From Streptomyces diastatochromogenes (GTDB lineage Bacteria; Actinomycetota; Actinomycetes; Streptomycetales; Streptomycetaceae): a stretch of DNA of 64,000 bases. Made by a program: the position numbers and the translations under genes. Under the pieces are notes generated by a model that saw only the letters and a list, made by a program, of their open reading frames with translations, made no database searches and was not told where the DNA came from. The DNA lies in assembly GCA_001418405.1 (NCBI GenBank), contig LIQL01000039.1, positions 1 to 64,000 on the forward strand, given 5' to 3'. Below, one piece after another: positions 10,272 to 18,081 of this stretch. Numbering within the stretch: position 1 is the first letter of the stretch; each line of letters opens with the position of its first letter.

Positions 10272-11144
10272 ATGAAGACCTCCCGCATCTTCCCCGCCTC
10301 GCACGCCTCCCTGCGTGCCGTCTGCACCGCCGCTGTGCTCGCCGGGGCGATGGCCGTACCGACCACCGCGTTCGCGGTGGGCACCCCGGAGCAGCAGGAC
10401 CGGCCCGCGTCCGCCGGCGCCGCGCGCACCGCACCCCAGGCGACGGCCAAGGACAGGGTCCGGGCCGTCGGCCTCGGCGGCGGCATGGAGGCCGTGATCC
10501 ACAACGGGGTCTGCGACCTCCAGGCGATCGGCAGCGGCAAGCCGTTCGCGACCCTGAAGAAGGGCCAGAGCTACAACAAGGGCATCTACGTCTACTTCGA
10601 CGGCACGCACGTCCATTCCAGGGCGCAGGGCGTGAACAACCACGACAAGAACAAGCCGGGCCCGGCCCGTACGGTCACGCTGACCAACGGCGCGCGCGCC
10701 ACCGTGCAGAAGGTCAACGGCAGTTACACGGCGAAGATCCAGCTCAAGAACAAGCAGATCGCCACCCTCAGCTCGACCCACCGGTCCGTCACGCACGAGG
10801 GCGTGCGCTACACGGTGAACCCGGCGAACGGGGCGGTGGCGATCCAGAGCCTGAAGAAGCGTCAGGGCGTGCACCCCGCGAAGCACCGGGTGATCCACGC
10901 GAGGACGCAGATGCGCCGCGTCCCGCAGCGCCGATTCCAGGCGCCGGTGGCGCCCCAGGCGCAGCCCATCGTGACGGAGCAGGCACAGCCTCCCGTCACG
11001 GAGCAGGCGCAGCCCCCCGTGACGGGCCAGGTCCAGGCACCGGCCTACGGCGACTGGGCGGCGCACCACTCGTACCGTCCGACGGGCCGGGCGGGCGCGG
11101 TGGCGATGTCGTTCGCGGCCGCGGGTTCCGGCGGGGGCCGCTGA
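10272..11144 (+). CDS. Secreted hypothetical protein with C-terminal Pro/Gln repeats
   Basis: 290 residues, not recognised. A signal peptide is seen (MKTSRIFPASHASLRAV, hydrophobic to AVPTTAFA, cleavage near residue 36). The middle part is a compact domain with alternating beta-type sequence (GIYVYFDGTHVHSRAQG, ARTVTLTNGARATVQKV). Near residue 235 a short tandem repeat of the type AQPPVTEQ occurs about three times, followed by a His/Tyr-rich tail. ATG 10272 is preferred over upstream starts because the signal peptide begins there. It stands alone behind a strong promoter and before a hairpin at 11313. Confidence 0.7.
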   Translation: MKTSRIFPASHASLRAVCTAAVLAGAMAVPTTAFAVGTPEQQDRPASAGAARTAPQATAKDRVRAVGLGGGMEAVIHNGVCDLQAIGSGKPFATLKKGQSYNKGIYVYFDGTHVHSRAQGVNNHDKNKPGPARTVTLTNGARATVQKVNGSYTAKIQLKNKQIATLSSTHRSVTHEGVRYTVNPANGAVAIQSLKKRQGVHPAKHRVIHARTQMRRVPQRRFQAPVAPQAQPIVTEQAQPPVTEQAQPPVTGQVQAPAYGDWAAHHSYRPTGRAGAVAMSFAAAGSGGGR

Positions 11145-11312
11145 GGTCGCAGGAGGCCGCTCGGGACGAAGCCGGCGCGCGCGTGACGTGAGCCGCGTGC
11201 TCACGGTCTCCGGCCCCGTCACCTCCGCCCGGGCCTGCACGCGGGACCGCGCGACCGTCGGCCCGAACCGTCACGTCGGCTTCGGTGCGGAGTCCGCCCG
11301 TGCGTCCTGATC

Positions 11313-11338
11313 GGCGGCTGCTTCTCGGAGCAGCCGCC
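11313..11338 (+). terminator. Hairpin after the secreted-protein gene
   Basis: GGCGGCTGC and GCAGCCGCC form a perfect 9-bp stem with an 8-base loop. It lies between the convergent gene at 10272-11144 and the small minus-strand ORF ending at 11362, so it can serve both directions. Confidence 0.65.
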
Positions 11339-11361
11339 GCTCGCGGCTCCTGGCGCTCCCC

Positions 11362-11487
11362 TCAGGGCAGTTGACGGCCCCTCTTCGCCGACTGCCGGTT
11401 CCGCCCCTTGGTGTCCCACCACTCCTCCAACGCGGCGCGAACCAGGCGTACGAGTTGTCCGAGACGCTCGGGCTCCGCCATGTGCAT
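11362..11487 (-). CDS. Small hypothetical protein, 41 residues
   Basis: The frame reads MHMAEPERLGQLVRLVRAAL followed by EEWWDTKG and a basic tail. GGAAGG lies 6 bases before the ATG at 11487 (a second ATG is at 11481). The regular helix pattern and basic end look protein-like. It is downstream of the YeiH-type transporter gene in the same direction (98 bases apart). Function unknown. Confidence 0.45.
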   Translation of the reverse strand: MHMAEPERLGQLVRLVRAALEEWWDTKGRNRQSAKRGRQLP

Positions 11488-11585
11488 CGCCCACCTTCCA
11501 CCAGCTCCCGTGTGGGACGGCGTTGCTCCGCACTCGCGTCCGAGGCCGTGCGGTGCGTGCCGACGTGCCTCGGTGCGCGCGACCC

Positions 11586-12674
11586 TCACAAGTACCGGGT
11601 CAGGAACTGGACGGTCAAGCTGGTGACGGACACCACCAGCCACAGGCAGCCGCCGAGCAGCAGGGGGGCGGCGCCAGCGCGGCGCAGCTTGGCGGGTTCG
11701 GTGGACAGGCCGATGGCCGAGAGGGCGACGGTGATGAGGAAGACCGCGAGCGCGCTGAGCGGGCCGTGCGCGGCCTGCGGGACGAGTCCGGCGGTGTTCG
11801 CGGCCGCGAGGACGAGGAAGCCGCCGAGGAACCACGGCACCAGTCGGCCGACGCGGACCCGGCCGGGGAGCCCTTCCCCCGAACCTGCTGCGCCGGCGTC
11901 AGCCGTCCGCGCGCGGCGCCGGGCGAGGGCGGCGAGCCCCAGGCAGATCGGGATGATCAGCAACGTGCGCGCGAGTTTGACCACCACCGCGTAGTCGGCC
12001 GCCGGGCCGCCGTAGGTGGTGGCGGCGGCGACCACCGACGACATGTCGTTGACCGCAGTGCCGGCGAACAGGCCGAAGGCGTGCTGCCCCATTCCCAGCA
12101 GGTGCCCGAGGACGGGGAAGGTCAGCACCGCGGCGATGTTGAAGACGAAGATCGTGGAGACGGCGTAGGCGACCTCTGCCTCGGCCGCTCCGATGATCGG
12201 GGTGACCGCGGCGATCGCGGAGGCGCCGCAGATGCCGGTGCCCACCCCGATCAGGGTGCGCAGGTCGCGGACGACACCCAGGCGGCGTCCGATGCCGTAC
12301 GCCGCGGCCAGGCAGACCGCGAGGGTCACGAGCATCACCGGCAGCGAGCCGACACCGACCCGCAGCACCTGCCCCAGGGACAGTTGCGCGCCCAGTACCA
12401 CCACCGCGGCCTGGAGCACGCCGCGTCCGGCGAAGGTGATGCCGGGCCGCATCCGGGCGCCGGGCCGCGCCACGACCGCCACCAGCACCCCGAGCACGAT
12501 GCCGCTCACCGGCCCGCCGACGACGGGGACCAACCGACCCAGTGAGGTCGCGACGAGGGCGATCGCGACGGCGAGCGCGAGCCCGGGCAGCCGGTCGACG
12601 AGGGCCGCGCCGGGCTTTCGGGCGGGGGCGAGGTCGGGTGGGCGGGTTGGCCGGGGGAGGCTGGCGTCCTTCAT
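11586..12674 (-). CDS. YeiH-family putative sulfate/anion exporter
   Basis: 362 residues with about ten membrane helices. It belongs to the YeiH/UPF0324 family. Typical segments are VLGAQLSLGQVL (near 105), LIGVGTGICGASAIAAVTPI (near 140) and FAGTAVNDMSSVVAAATTYG (near 205), the conserved half-helices of this transporter fold. The start ATG 12674 is preferred because upstream codons are polar and unlike the family. It is divergent from a LysR regulator, the arrangement also seen for yeiE-yeiH in enterobacteria, so sulfite or sulfur-related control is plausible. The transported ion is not proven for the family. Confidence 0.85.
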   Translation of the reverse strand: MKDASLPRPTRPPDLAPARKPGAALVDRLPGLALAVAIALVATSLGRLVPVVGGPVSGIVLGVLVAVVARPGARMRPGITFAGRGVLQAAVVVLGAQLSLGQVLRVGVGSLPVMLVTLAVCLAAAYGIGRRLGVVRDLRTLIGVGTGICGASAIAAVTPIIGAAEAEVAYAVSTIFVFNIAAVLTFPVLGHLLGMGQHAFGLFAGTAVNDMSSVVAAATTYGGPAADYAVVVKLARTLLIIPICLGLAALARRRARTADAGAAGSGEGLPGRVRVGRLVPWFLGGFLVLAAANTAGLVPQAAHGPLSALAVFLITVALSAIGLSTEPAKLRRAGAAPLLLGGCLWLVVSVTSLTVQFLTRYL

Positions 12675-12730
12675 GATCACCACTCTGGGTGGCCGCGTGC
12701 TCGCCCTGTAGCCCCTGATCGTGCAGGAGG

Positions 12731-12749
12731 TCATAGCGTGCACGCATGA
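12731..12749. promoter_or_regulatory. Palindrome at the LysR start
   Basis: The 19-base stretch from TCATAGCG to GCATGA is a near-perfect palindrome centred on the perfect 10-mer GCGTGCACGC (12736-12745). It ends over the LysR ATG (12746) in the 71-base divergent region. It is a good candidate for LysR self-control and for control of the transporter gene. Confidence 0.5.
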
Positions 12750-13717
12750 CCGACTCATACGCTGGGGCTGTGACAGAGCCCTCCGCGTCCGACCGCCACT
12801 CCGTTCACCTGCCCCTGCGCACGCCCGACCTGGAGTCGCTGCGGCTCCTCGTCCTCGTGGCCGATCTCGGGAGCCTCGGCCGTGCGGCGGAACGGCTGCG
12901 GATCTCCCAACCGTCCGCCAGCCGCCGGCTGTCGACGTTGGAACGGGGGCTGGGACTGGTGCTGCTCGACCGGACCCGACGCGGCTCCCGGCTGACGCTG
13001 GCCGGGCAGGTCGTCACGGGACACGCCCGGTCCGTCCTGGCCGAACTGGACGATCTGCTCACCGGGGCCGGCAAGCTGCGCGATCGGCGGGAGGCCGAAC
13101 TGCGCGTCGCCGCGAGCCTCACCATCGCCGAGTACCTGCTGCCGACCTGGATCAGCGAACTGCGGAGCCGTCGGCCGGACCTGTACATCGGGCTACAGGT
13201 GACCAACAGCGAGCACGTGCCCGAACTGGTCGAAGCGGGCGAGGCAGACATCGGGTTCATCGAGGGACCGCGCCTGTCCCGCGTGATGTCCACGCGGCAG
13301 GTGGCCGAGGACCGGCTCGTCGTCGTGGTCGACCCCGGTCACCCGTGGGCGCGTCGCCGCGAGCCGCTGTCGGCACGGGAACTGTCCCGCACGCCGCTGG
13401 TGCTGCGGGAGAGCGGTTCCGGCACACGGCAGACCCTGGACCGCGCCCTGCACCTGGCCGGCTGCGACCGTGCGCGGCCCTTGGTCGAGCTCGGCTCGAC
13501 GGCCGCCGTGCGCGGCGCCGTGATCGCCGGCACCGGGCCGTCCGTCCTGAGCGAGCTGGCCGTCCGCGGGGACATCGTCGAGGGTCGGCTGACCCGCGTC
13601 GAGGTGGCGGGCGTCGACCTCACCCGCGACCTGCGCGCGGTCTGGCCGACCGGACGGCGCCTGGTGGGGCCGGCGGCGGAACTGGTCGCGGTGGCCCGGC
13701 GGGAGGTCGCCGTCTAG
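12746..13717 (+). CDS. LysR-family regulator next to the YeiH-type gene
   Basis: 323 residues. The DNA-binding domain begins at about residue 29 (LESLRLLVLVADLGSLGRAAE) with recognition helix ISQPSASRRLSTLE and wing LLDRTRRGSRLT. The effector domain matches the CysB/CbbR/YeiE branch, including LVVVVDPGHPWARR and LVLRESGSGTRQTLD, the latter a conserved ligand-loop motif. It has a 28-residue N-terminal extension; the start ATG 12746 lies within the palindrome. It likely controls the divergent transporter. It converges with the 3' fragment of the disrupted glyoxalase gene. Confidence 0.88.
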   Translation: MTDSYAGAVTEPSASDRHSVHLPLRTPDLESLRLLVLVADLGSLGRAAERLRISQPSASRRLSTLERGLGLVLLDRTRRGSRLTLAGQVVTGHARSVLAELDDLLTGAGKLRDRREAELRVAASLTIAEYLLPTWISELRSRRPDLYIGLQVTNSEHVPELVEAGEADIGFIEGPRLSRVMSTRQVAEDRLVVVVDPGHPWARRREPLSARELSRTPLVLRESGSGTRQTLDRALHLAGCDRARPLVELGSTAAVRGAVIAGTGPSVLSELAVRGDIVEGRLTRVEVAGVDLTRDLRAVWPTGRRLVGPAAELVAVARREVAV

Positions 13718-13900
13718 CGGCCTGCCTGTGCGGTGCCCGACGGACCGCGGCGCCCGTCGCGGTGAAAATCGGTGCCGCCGACGCTCGAAGCCGGGGGAGC
13801 GGCCGGCAGGACGATGCAGGGGGCGCACTCGCCCGGGCGCCCATGCGCCCGAGGGGGCTCCGCTCCGCGCCGCCCGTTCGTCGTGAGCGGGGCGGCTCGG

Positions 13901-13939
13901 TCAGTGGAGGCAGAGGCAGAACGGATGGCCCGCCGGGTC
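13901..13939 (-). pseudogene. 3' end of VOC/glyoxalase gene cut off by the integrated element
   Basis: Minus-strand codons read DPAGHPFCLCLH then TGA. This is the standard C-terminus of bleomycin-resistance/glyoxalase-like VOC proteins and exactly the piece missing from the gene at 23008-23361. The two parts share the bases GACCCG (minus strand), the crossover core. Confidence 0.85.
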
Positions 13940-13968
13940 TCCGAACGCTCCGGAACTAGCGTTCTGGA
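13934..13968. other. attL
   Basis: The crossover core CGGGTC is at 13934-13939. Left of it is chromosomal glyoxalase sequence, right of it the element half-site CCGAACGCTC (13941-13950), the exact reverse complement of GAGCGTTCGG at 23016-23025 at the other end. A further copy AGCGTTC at 13959-13965 extends the dyad. The integrase gene starts 10 bases later. Confidence 0.8.
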
Positions 13969-13977
13969 GGCCCCGTC

Positions 13978-15783
13978 GTGGCGGCAGCAACACAGGTCAG
14001 CGTGGACAAGGAACCCTTGCGCTCCAGCGAGGGCATGACTTCTTCTTCTGAGATCTCCCAGGGTGGGCAATCGGCTCACCAGACGCCGGGCATGGAGACC
14101 GTTGCCCGACTCAGGGGCGTACGTGCCGTGCGCCTGTCCGTGATGACCGACGAAACGACCTCCCCGGAGCGGCAGCGAGAGGCGGACGACATCGCTGCCG
14201 CCGCGCTGGGCATCGACTTCGACGGGGGCGAAGCCGTGGACCTGGACGTGAGCGCGTCCAAGGTGGGGCCGTTCGACCGGCCGGAGCTGGGCGCGTGGCT
14301 GGCCCGCCCGGCTGAGTTCGACGTGATCGTCTGGTGGCGCTTCGACCGTGCCATCCGCTCCATGAGCGACATGAACGACCTTGCGAAGTGGGCGCGCGAG
14401 CACCGGAAGATGCTGGTCTTCGCTGAGGGCATCGGCGGGGGCCGACTGGTCTTCGACTTCCGCAACCCCATGGACCCCATGAGCGAACTCATGATGATGA
14501 TGCTCGCCTTCGCGGCTCAGGTGGAGTCGGCCAGCATCCGGGACCGCGTTCTTGGCGCGCAGGCGGCTATGCGGAAGATGGCTTACCGATGGCGGGGCGG
14601 ACGGCCGACGTACGGCTACATGATCGCGGACATGCCGAAGGAGCACGGCGCGGGCAAGACCCTCGTTCCCGACCCGGCCGCCGTGAAGGTGATTGAGCGG
14701 ATCATCCGTGACCTGTTGTCCGGCAAAACGATCAACAAGATTTGTCAGGAACTCAAGGCGGAGAAGGTGCCGACTCCGCGTGATCACTGGTCCCTCAGCC
14801 AGGGTCGCGCGACGGGCGGGAAGACCGGCGGCGCGAAGGGGGAGACGACGCTCCGGGACGCGTTCAGTTGGGTTCCGTCCGTGGTCCGGAAGCTCCTGAC
14901 CTCCCCGGCGTTGCTGGGGTGGAAGCTGCACGGCGGCAAGCCGGTCCGGGACGCTGAGGGTGCCCCGATCATGCTGACGGAAGCGCCGATCCTCACCCGT
15001 GAGGAGTTCGACGCGATCGGCAGGCTCTTTGAGGACCGGAAGCTTGGCCCGCATGACCGGGTGGACCAGAAGTCCAAGCTCCTCCGGGTCATTCACTGCA
15101 ACGGGTGCGGCAGCCGGATGTACCACATGTCGAACAAGCGCAAGGGTGTGCAGCACGCTAGCTACAAGTGCACGGCGCACCTGACCGGCATCGTGTGCCC
15201 GGCGCCGGTCGCCATCCGCGCCGACTGGGTGGAGGAGTACGTGGAACGTGAGTTCCTGGCGCTGATAGGTGATCTCCAGACTCAGAAGACGATCGTTACG
15301 CCCGGATATGACCCGGCGCCCGAACTGGCCGCGACGCTGGCTGAGTTCAACGCACACCAGGAAGAGAAGGGGCGGCAGAAGTCGGCGGCCGCGAAGCGGG
15401 CATGGCAGGAGCGGGCGGATGCACTGGACAACCGCCTTGTCGTCTTGGAAGAGACCCCGGCCCGGCCGGAAAAGCGGGAAGTCGTGCCGACTGGCCGCAC
15501 GCTCCGGGAGGTCTGGGCGGAGTCGGAGGACCAGGGGAAGCGGCACTTGCTCCTTGAGGCGGGCGCGCGACTGATGATCAAGAAGGGGACGCGGGGCGGC
15601 TGGCGAACACTGGATGTGTCCCGCGTGAGTTTCGCCCTGGGCAACGGCTTCTTCCGGGAAGCCGCCGACGCGCTCATGGCACTCCGGGAGGAGCTTGCCT
15701 ACGAGACCCGCCCGGAGGCGCCCCAGGCACGTGGTACGGGGCTGAGGCTGTCGGAGACGGACGACTACGCGACGGCCGCATAG
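13978..15783 (+). CDS. int: Large serine recombinase (site-specific integrase)
   Basis: 601 residues. The catalytic domain begins near residue 47 with VRAVRLSVMTDETTSPERQR, where Ser54 is the expected nucleophile and the following Arg/Gln residues fit the family. WWRFDRAIRS and DPMSELMMMMLAFAAQVESASIRDR match the conserved catalytic core and long E helix. A recombinase domain with GKTLVPDPAAVKVIERI and TPALLGWKLHGG-like sequence follows, then a zinc ribbon (CNGCGSRMYH ... CTAHLTGIVC, residues 380-408) and a coiled-coil region. GTG 13978 follows GGAGG by 8 bases. It sits directly beside attL, as usual. It should recombine attP with a site in a VOC gene. Confidence 0.95.
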   Translation: MAAATQVSVDKEPLRSSEGMTSSSEISQGGQSAHQTPGMETVARLRGVRAVRLSVMTDETTSPERQREADDIAAAALGIDFDGGEAVDLDVSASKVGPFDRPELGAWLARPAEFDVIVWWRFDRAIRSMSDMNDLAKWAREHRKMLVFAEGIGGGRLVFDFRNPMDPMSELMMMMLAFAAQVESASIRDRVLGAQAAMRKMAYRWRGGRPTYGYMIADMPKEHGAGKTLVPDPAAVKVIERIIRDLLSGKTINKICQELKAEKVPTPRDHWSLSQGRATGGKTGGAKGETTLRDAFSWVPSVVRKLLTSPALLGWKLHGGKPVRDAEGAPIMLTEAPILTREEFDAIGRLFEDRKLGPHDRVDQKSKLLRVIHCNGCGSRMYHMSNKRKGVQHASYKCTAHLTGIVCPAPVAIRADWVEEYVEREFLALIGDLQTQKTIVTPGYDPAPELAATLAEFNAHQEEKGRQKSAAAKRAWQERADALDNRLVVLEETPARPEKREVVPTGRTLREVWAESEDQGKRHLLLEAGARLMIKKGTRGGWRTLDVSRVSFALGNGFFREAADALMALREELAYETRPEAPQARGTGLRLSETDDYATAA

Positions 15784-15803
15784 CCGAACTGAGCCCCGAA
15801 CAG

Positions 15804-15837
15804 GCCCCGTTGGTCACGGTGACCGGCGGGGCTTTTT
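15804..15837 (+). terminator. Rho-independent terminator after the integrase
   Basis: GCCCCG at 15804-15809 pairs with CGGGGC at 15827-15832, with the inner palindrome GGTCACGGTGACC, followed by five T. It ends the integrase transcript 20 bases after the stop. Confidence 0.85.
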
Positions 15838-15943
15838 CACGCCCTGTTTCGGATGTGGCGAGCGTCACTCGTATGTTCGGCGCGGGAAGTCGCTTCCAGG
15901 TAACGGCTGCGCTCTAGGTCGGGTGAGAGAGGCGGCGAGGCAG

Positions 15944-16013
15944 TGCACCACGTGGTGCAAAGGATCACCGAATCGCGTGACCCGGAGATCGCTAGCAATG
16001 CCTCACGTGAGGC
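15944..16013. promoter_or_regulatory. Two CACGTG-centred perfect palindromes
   Basis: TGCACCACGTGGTGCA (15944-15959) and GCCTCACGTGAGGC (16000-16013) are perfect palindromes with the same CACGTG centre, 55 bases centre to centre, close to five helical turns. They are strong candidates for operators of a dimeric repressor encoded by the element, for example the XRE-TPR protein. Confidence 0.5.
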
Positions 16014-16106
16014 GCTGCCCCCACTGGCGGGCAACCCGCTCCCCAGACCCGTGGTGAGCCGGGACAGGAGTCCCGGCAGGGGGACACGAAACCACAGGCC
16101 ACAGGG

Positions 16107-16133
16107 GGCTGTCCCCCTTGTCCCCCGTGTCCC
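16107..16133 (-). repeat. Three 9-bp iteron-like repeats, set 1
   Basis: On the minus strand the sequence is GGGACACGG, GGGACAAGG, GGGACAGCC, three head-to-tail 9-mers with the common core GGGACA. The same unit GGGACACGG recurs in set 2 at 17957-17983 in the opposite orientation. Confidence 0.65.
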
Positions 16134-16178
16134 GCCCATGGACCGGCTGACGCCTATCAACAGAGAGAGACCCAACTC

Positions 16179-16682
16179 ATGACGATGACCCATACCCAAG
16201 CGCTCCGGCGCGCGACTGAGCGGCTGGACGCTCCCCGCCCGGAGGGTGAGAAGTGGTCCACGGACTTCTTCCCCGGCAGGCGCGAACGACTCCTCAACTA
16301 CCTTGCACAGCAAGGCCGTTCAGGCGAATTCGGACCCCACTTCGAGGATCTCGCCGACCATCACGCCGTCCACATTCCCGGATGCGCGGAACGGACCATA
16401 CGGGCCCTGTTGGACGCCGTAGCCGACACCGGTCTACCGGTCGCCGCCGAGATCACGCCGGGCAAGGCGCCCCGCTTCGCACTGGGCGGCAGGCACGCCA
16501 CAGCGGGACTCCTGGATGCCCGGAGCGTGGTCCTGGCGGTCCTGGTCACCTACGCCGAGAACGGCCGTCAGGCTCCCGCTGAACTGGTCCACGCGGCCTA
16601 CCGGATGAGCTCATCTGGCACGCACGCGGCAGGGGTGGCGTTCCGGTTCGCTAAGGCGCTCCGCCGGATGGTGAGCGCATGA
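16179..16682 (+). CDS. Hypothetical protein paired with the DUF3631-like ATPase
   Basis: 167 residues, not recognised. It is mostly helical, with a possible winged-helix region around residues 45-85 (FGPHFEDLADHHAV ... ERTIRALLDAVADTG) and C-terminal helices. It starts at ATG 16179 and its stop overlaps the start of the next gene (ATGA), so the two are translationally coupled. Position ahead of the ATPase suggests a DNA-binding or loader partner; this is inference only. Confidence 0.75.
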   Translation: MTMTHTQALRRATERLDAPRPEGEKWSTDFFPGRRERLLNYLAQQGRSGEFGPHFEDLADHHAVHIPGCAERTIRALLDAVADTGLPVAAEITPGKAPRFALGGRHATAGLLDARSVVLAVLVTYAENGRQAPAELVHAAYRMSSSGTHAAGVAFRFAKALRRMVSA

Positions 16683-17950
16683 CGGCCCCGGATGCTCAGG
16701 CCGTTGTGGCGGCGCTCAAGGCTCAGGCCAAGGTGACTCCGGGCGGGGCCGACGCGCTAACGCAGGCGGAGAAGGCGCTCCGGCGCTTCGTGTGGTTTCC
16801 GGAGCCCCGTCACTTTGACGTGGTCACCCTGTGGGCGGCGTACACGCACCTGTTGACGCGCTGCCCTGATCTCCCGATCGCTCCGCGACTGGGCTTCTTC
16901 TCGGGTTCGCCCGGCAGCGGCAAGACACGCGCTCTGGAGATCCTGAGTCGCCTTGCCGCCAACGGTCAGGATGTGGGGTCGCTGTCGGCTGCCGCCATGC
17001 TGCGAATCATCGGCGCGGCAGCAACGGCCGACGAACCAGGCGCCCATCCCGTGACGCTATTCCCCGACGAACTGGACCGGACGTACTCCGCGAACTCAGC
17101 GGGAAATCAGGATGACTTGACGATCATTCTGAACTCTGGATACAAGCGCGGTGCCGTCGTAGTCAGGGCCCATAAGGACAAGCAACAGGAGGTGATCCGG
17201 TACCCCTGCTTTGGGCCGGTCGCTTTCGCTGGACTGGCCACAGCGCGGCTGCCGGACGCATTGCTGACCCGTACCTTTGTCGTCCACACGAAGCGGGCCC
17301 GACCGGAGGAACGCCCGGACTCCTTCCTGCCCGTCGCTCATCAAGACGACTTGACCAACGTCCGTGCCTCACTGGCTGATTGGGCGGCAGAGTCGGCGCT
17401 CAGGATCAGCGAACCGGCGGACATGTTGGCGCTGTTGCTGGACGAACGCATTACGGCCGTGACGGACGGGCGGGACCATGAAATCTGGTCGTGCCTGTTC
17501 CTGACTGCTGTTCTGGCGGGCGGTGTCTGGCCGGAGCGCTGTCTAGCGGCAATTGAGGCAGCCAAGGAGGACACGGCGGACCGAATGGACCGTTCACCGT
17601 CCGCACGACTCCTCACCACACTGAGGCGCCATTACAGCTCCCGTCCGGCTGAGGTGTGGCCGGTCGGAATCAGTAAGGAAGACATCGCCTCTACGGCAAT
17701 CGACCTGGACCCGCTGACCTTTGAACGCTTCGACGGCCGCGAGGAACTCCGATCGGCGGACGTAGCCGACCTGTTGAGGGAGCACGGGCTCAAACAGGTC
17801 CGTGTCCGAACGGCGCATGGCCGCTCGTACGGCTATCGCTGGTCGGCTCTCCGGGACGCGTGGGAACGCGCATTGCCGCCACTGGTCGAGACCGACGAAG
17901 ACGACGGTCCCGAAGACGAATCAGGGGCAACCGTCTCGCTCTTCCGATGA
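16679..17950 (+). CDS. P-loop ATPase, DUF3631-like (phage/ICE replication type)
   Basis: 423 residues. Walker A is GSPGSGKT at 76-83, Walker B is TLFPDELD at 126-133, and PVAFAGLATARLPDALLTRTFVV near 180 fits the sensor region with an arginine finger. This family often forms the helicase-like half of primase-helicase proteins in actinobacterial prophages and integrative elements, so a role in element replication is likely. No primase domain is present here. It overlaps the previous ORF by 4 bases. Set 2 of the 9-bp repeats begins 7 bases after its stop. Confidence 0.8.
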   Translation: MTAPDAQAVVAALKAQAKVTPGGADALTQAEKALRRFVWFPEPRHFDVVTLWAAYTHLLTRCPDLPIAPRLGFFSGSPGSGKTRALEILSRLAANGQDVGSLSAAAMLRIIGAAATADEPGAHPVTLFPDELDRTYSANSAGNQDDLTIILNSGYKRGAVVVRAHKDKQQEVIRYPCFGPVAFAGLATARLPDALLTRTFVVHTKRARPEERPDSFLPVAHQDDLTNVRASLADWAAESALRISEPADMLALLLDERITAVTDGRDHEIWSCLFLTAVLAGGVWPERCLAAIEAAKEDTADRMDRSPSARLLTTLRRHYSSRPAEVWPVGISKEDIASTAIDLDPLTFERFDGREELRSADVADLLREHGLKQVRVRTAHGRSYGYRWSALRDAWERALPPLVETDEDDGPEDESGATVSLFR

Positions 17951-17956
17951 GCGAGG

Positions 17957-17983
17957 GGGACAACAGGGACCACAGGGACACGG
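17957..17983 (+). repeat. Three 9-bp iteron-like repeats, set 2
   Basis: GGGACAACA, GGGACCACA, GGGACACGG in exact 9-base phase directly after the ATPase stop. The core and the unit GGGACACGG match set 1 (minus strand, 16107-16133). Confidence 0.65.
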
Positions 17984-18037
17984 CACGAAGACGCAGGTCA
18001 ACAGCCTATGCCGTGTCCCTCTGTTGTGCCGTGTCCC
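17975..18037 (+). promoter_or_regulatory. Alternative stem-loops in the capsid gene leader
   Basis: GGGACACGGCA (17975-17985) can pair with either of two identical copies of TGCCGTGTCCC (18009-18019 and 18027-18037). The two mutually exclusive hairpins lie 45 bases ahead of the TTG start of the protease-capsid gene, so they could regulate its translation or readthrough, or mark a packaging/origin site. Confidence 0.5.
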
Positions 18038-18081
18038 GCTCACTCACCGGGACCCATCCAAGGAAAGAAGAGGAACCCACC

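Larger units (their letters stand above)
15838..16178. other. Palindrome-rich intergenic control region of the element
   Basis: 341 bases without a gene. In order it contains a 16-bp perfect palindrome (15944-15959), a 14-bp perfect palindrome (16000-16013), a perfect 8-bp-stem hairpin GCCGGGAC-AGGA-GTCCCGGC (16058-16077), and GGGACACG (16081-16088) facing CGTGTCCC (16126-16133). The last part is made of three 9-bp direct repeats. The operon promoter and possibly a replication origin are expected here. Confidence 0.6.
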
